Assembly: GCF_032854445.1 (NCBI RefSeq)
Contig: NC_088299.1
Span: 12,021,608-12,085,607 of the forward strand
DNA from: Liolophura sinensis
Taxonomy: Eukaryota > Mollusca > Polyplacophora > Chitonida > Chitonidae
DNA length: 64,000 nt
Direction of reading: 5' to 3'
Position 1 is the first letter of the stretch; each line of letters opens with the position of its first letter. A program made the translations under genes and the position numbers. Of the stretch, positions 60,801 through 64,000 are shown piece by piece. The notes beneath the pieces are model-generated. The model was given only the letters and a program-made list of their open reading frames with translations, searched no databases and had not been told where the DNA came from.

Positions 60801-63580
60801 CTACTCTGTTATGTCTGGTCTACCCTGGTCAGTACGGACACAAAGGAACTGTGACTGGGGAACAAAACACCAAATTTCCACACTGAGTGCTTTCCATATA
60901 TCTTCAGAATCCGGTATACCCTACTCTGTTATGTTTGGTCTACCCTGGTCAGTACGGACACGAAGGAACTGTGACTGGGGAACAAAACACCAAATTTCCA
61001 CACTGAGTGCTTTCCATATATCTTCAGGAATCCGGTATACCCTACTCTGTTATGTCTGGTCTACCCTGGTCAGTACGGACACAAAGGAACTGTGACTGGG
61101 GAACAAAACACCAAATTTCCACACTGAGTGCTTTCCATATATCTTCAGAATCCGGTATACCCTACTCTGTTATGTCTGGTCTACCCTGGTCAGTACGGAC
61201 ACAAAGGAACTGTGACTGGGGAACAAAACACCAAATTTCCACACTGAGTGCTTTCCATATATCTTCAGAATCCGGTATACCCTACTCTGTTATGTCTGGT
61301 CTACCCTGGTCAGTACGGACACAAAGGAACTGTGACTGGGGAACAAAACACCAAATTTCCACACTGAGTGCTTTCCATATATCTTCAGAATCCGGTATAC
61401 CCTACTCTGTTATGTTTGGTCTACCCTGGTCAGTACAGACACAAAGGAACTGTGACTGGGGAACCAAACACCAAATTCCACACTGAGTGCTTTCCATATA
61501 TCTTCAGAATCCGGTATACCCTACTCTGTTATGTCTGGTCTACCCTGGTCAGTACGGACACAAAGGAACTGTGACTGGGGAACAAAACACCAAATTTCCA
61601 CACTGAGTGCTTTCCATATATCTTCAGAATCCGGTATACCCTACTCTGTTATGTCTGGTCTACCCTGGTCAGTACGGACACAAAGGAACTGTGACTGGGG
61701 AACAAAACACCAAATTTCCACACTGAGTGCTTTCCATATATCTTCAGAATCCGGTATACCCTACTCTGTTATGTCTGGTCTACCCTGGTCAGTACGGACA
61801 CAAAGGAACTGTGACTGGGGAATAAAACACCAAATTTTCACACTGAGTGCTTTCCATCCCTGGCCGTCGTCATAAGTGGATAGCCCAAATACTGACGAAT
61901 TAGTTCCGATACCCAGATTCAAGATGAGGATAGTGACGCAGAATCAGTGACGATGTCGGTTGTGTAAGTATACCGGCCGTCAACGAATATGGACGTTACG
62001 GGTCAATAATCGTAAGGCCAATTCTAAAACGATGTTTAACACAAACCACCAAAGAAGTAAACAGGTATATAAAGTACGAAATTGAGAAGGAATCATGTAA
62101 AGAGAAGCAGTCAACAGTATTCAATGATCAGGTGGTGTTATGAAAGTATTATTATACCCATATGGAACAAAGAGTAAGTCAGAAAAAATACATTTACCAT
62201 GCAGTTTGTCTACAAGGCATCTTTAAACTGGGTGTTTTAAATTTCAACTCGATCATACTTACGTTGTCATGGTGATGGTGGCCATGGTGATGGGGATCGT
62301 GATGGCCTACAGCTAAATGCTGAAGAGGAATTTTAAAACAGACCACAAAGATTAAGCTCTTGAATACAACAGAAATGCATGGATTCATCGAAAAGCGACA
62401 GAGCAATTGTATTTGTTGAAGAAATACAAAAAAGTGTCTGTGTTTGTGTGTGTGTCTGTGTTATGGGGGGGGGGCGAGGCGGGGGGGGGGGGGGGGCTAA
62501 AAGAGTCTTGATTATACCCTTATTAAATTAACGTCTATTTATTCATTTGTTTCTGTTTTAAACGTTGAACCTCAAGAAGAGTGCATGACATCATATGACG
62601 GGAGTCGGGGTTTTTTTTTTGGGGGGGGGGGGGGAGGGGGGATGTAATCGAACCGCGGTGTACACGGGGGACTGAAAGACAAGCACCGTAATCATTCCAG
62701 CACGAATCGTCACTGACATCGTTTTTCGTTACATCTATTGGTGTGTGAGGAAGTGACAATATAGCAAACGAAGATCAAACACTTACATCTTTCATTATGC
62801 ACCTGGCTTTTTCCTTGTCTTTGGAAAATGAGAATGTAGATGTGATATCCGTCTGCGAACTAGCACAATCCAGATTGATGACATACCTGAAATATAACCA
62901 AAAACATCCGTTAGTGACATAACAAAGCAGACCATCGCTTCACTCATCTGCGTTTATTAGCACCGCCGCGATAGTAACGTTGGTTTCAGTGAAGCTCAAC
63001 CTCCCCTGTCGCACACTCGCATCCGATTTCGTTAAAGTTCGGCCTCTGCTTTTTGTTAACAGATACCTGTATTTATTTATTTATTGGAGAAGTTTTTTAC
63101 GCCGTACACAATATATTTTCACAAGAATATACCACGGCGGCCAGCATTATGGTGGCCAGACAGGAAACTGGACAGAAAGCAAGGGAACCCACGACCATCC
63201 ATAGATTTGTTAGGAGATAAGACAGGAGCTTGTCAAAAGGCTGTGTTTTCCCCCTAACCTAATCACTTCGTGAAGAATTCTTAAATAACGCGATAAACGC
63301 CAATCAAATAAATAAATAATTAAATAAATTTACTGCCACTAACAGTTCCTAGCCAGCTGTATTCATTCTGTATAAATTTAAATTTAATCCCAACACTGAA
63401 ATAAAGGTAGTAAAAATATCTGCTGCAAGGAGAATTACTCTCTAGGCCTATTTAGCATAGTAGACCTCCTACACCACGAATTTACCTGACGAGAATTTCC
63501 AACATGGCGAGTTTGTGACTGTCAAAAGAGGCTGATCTCAACACGCTAGCGGCTTCACACGAGCTCATCGGCATCAAACC
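57802..63580 (-). CDS. DUF4476-like protein with His-rich linker and Pro/Gly/Tyr-rich tail, 5' partial
   Basis: Exons: 63580-63486, 62886-62787, 62319-62263, 59126-59043, 58422-57802. Phases join to a 318-residue C-terminal part. Exons 1-2 carry SFDSHKLAMLEILVR and TFSFSKDKEKARCIM, which resemble the second half of the DUF4476 domain (alpha-helical, unknown function, frequent in invertebrates); its first half would be in exons right of the window. Exon 3 encodes a His-rich stretch (HHDPHHHGHHHHDN) that could bind metal. Exon 4 encodes a Gly/Ala hydrophobic segment (IIVGAGKMAIGAGLAVGGAIKG, bases 59126-59043) that could be membrane-associated. The last exon encodes repeats such as GGQPAGSAYPGSSYP, like other YP-rich low-complexity tails. 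In this exon the repeat motif changes frame at several points, so the true C-terminus is uncertain: TGA/TAA in the continuous frame at 57802, or at 57966 in the motif frame. Function unknown. Confidence 0.66.
60177..61857. repeat. 120-bp satellite, 14 copies, in DUF4476-like gene intron
   Basis: Unit: atcttcagaatccggtatac, cctactctgttatgtctggt, ctaccctggtcagtacggac, acaaaggaactgtgactggg, gaacaaaacaccaaatttcc, acactgagtgctttccatat. Copies differ at only a few sites, indicating recent expansion. The left junction is to a SINE-like tail (60095-60175). Because 120 is divisible by 3, a frame stays open by chance of period. Confidence 0.97.
62464..62496. repeat. G-rich tract (possible G-quadruplex), intron
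   Basis: Run of 8 G, then cgaggc, then about 18 G. Lies between exons 62886-62787 and 62319-62263. Confidence 0.85.
62608..62641. repeat. T-run followed by G-rich tract, same intron
   Basis: About ten T, then about 16 G, an A, then six G. Second G-quadruplex-capable tract within 150 bp. Confidence 0.85.
63071..63205 (-). mobile_element. SINE family A, fragment without head
   Basis: Tail from ttatttatttattgg through acggcggccagcattatggt to acccacgaccatcc. Confidence 0.75.
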
Positions 63581-63784
63581 CTGTTACCAGTTAACAGACA
63601 TGAAGAAGAAGAGTTGTTTTATTCGAGTTTTACTCAGCACAAATTAATCAAGGGAGATTACTGGGATAGAGAAGATAGAGGAGATCAGGTGTTGGGACCC
63701 CACCCTCCAAATACATGACAAACGCCCTACCACGTAGTTCCGACCCAATTATACCTGAACAGTGTATATTTAGGGTTATTATAT

Positions 63785-63785
63785 G

Positions 63786-63818
<33 letters not shown>
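63785..63818. repeat. (AAT)n microsatellite
   Basis: About eleven trinucleotides. Confidence 0.97.
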
Positions 63819-63890
63819 TTATGATGTATGTATACAATGTCATTATATGTACGATGAAGTATGTATGCAGTGTCATTATATGTACGATGA

Positions 63891-64000
63891 GGGGCCTCCG
63901 TGTTTCAGTTGGTTAGCACGTTAGCGCAGCGTAATGACCCGGAAGCCTCTCACCAATGCGGTCGCTGTGGGTTCAAGTTCAGCTCATGCTGGCTTCCTTT
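63891..64000 (+). mobile_element. SINE family A, 5' half cut by window edge
   Basis: Head ggggcctccgtg with the tcagttggttagc A-box region and B-box-like gggttcaagttc; continues past the window. Confidence 0.85.

Noticed and set aside
60451-61875. Long open frames with a 40-residue internal repeat (SGLPWSVRT..)
   Set aside because: They are the 120-bp satellite read through: the period is divisible by 3 and the unit lacks stops. They lie in an intron of the opposite-strand gene with no independent gene signal.

Overview
The window is eukaryotic nuclear DNA. Split genes have GT-AG introns and each exon set joins in frame. There are no operons, and large introns and spacers are crowded with SINEs, a decayed LINE, foldback elements and satellites. 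The dominant SINE has a tRNA-like head and a tail with the AAATATTCTTGAGTACGG signature ending in AATAAATAAATA. From memory it resembles the Nin-type SINE tails of molluscs and other lophotrochozoans, so the source is probably a mollusc or a close lophotrochozoan relative (inference; no species claimed).

Layout. (1) 511-14939, + strand: 18 exons of mitochondrial arginyl-tRNA synthetase (RARS2), complete at the C-terminus; the start codon lies left of the window. (2) 14940-19367: spacer with a 73-bp satellite and SINE debris. (3) 19368-45838, - strand: a complete 11-exon secreted M14 metallo-procarboxypeptidase (422 aa) with carboxypeptidase B-type specificity residues. Its introns hold a dead LINE (about 20340-24322), a 48-bp satellite carrying about 22 GATA sites, further arrays of 30-37 bp and 97 bp units, and many SINEs. 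(4) 45839-57801: about 12 kb with no recognisable gene, but repeats, foldback elements and one candidate TATA promoter. (5) 57802-63580, - strand: the 3' part of a gene with a DUF4476-like domain, a His-rich linker, a Gly/Ala segment and a Pro/Gly/Tyr-rich tail whose reading frame looks scrambled. A 14-copy 120-bp satellite sits in one of its introns. Both window edges cut through SINE copies.

The three genes have no obvious joint function: organellar translation, extracellular (probably digestive) proteolysis, and an unknown protein. I did not find a clearly new system. The observations most worth following are the GATA-site satellite inside the carboxypeptidase gene, together with a GATA/CCAAT element just upstream of its start codon; the compensated frame switches in the Pro/Gly/Tyr tail; the foldback and dispersed repeat families; and three SINE insertions with exact target-site duplications. 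All calls come from reading and translating the sequence by eye; no database search was run.
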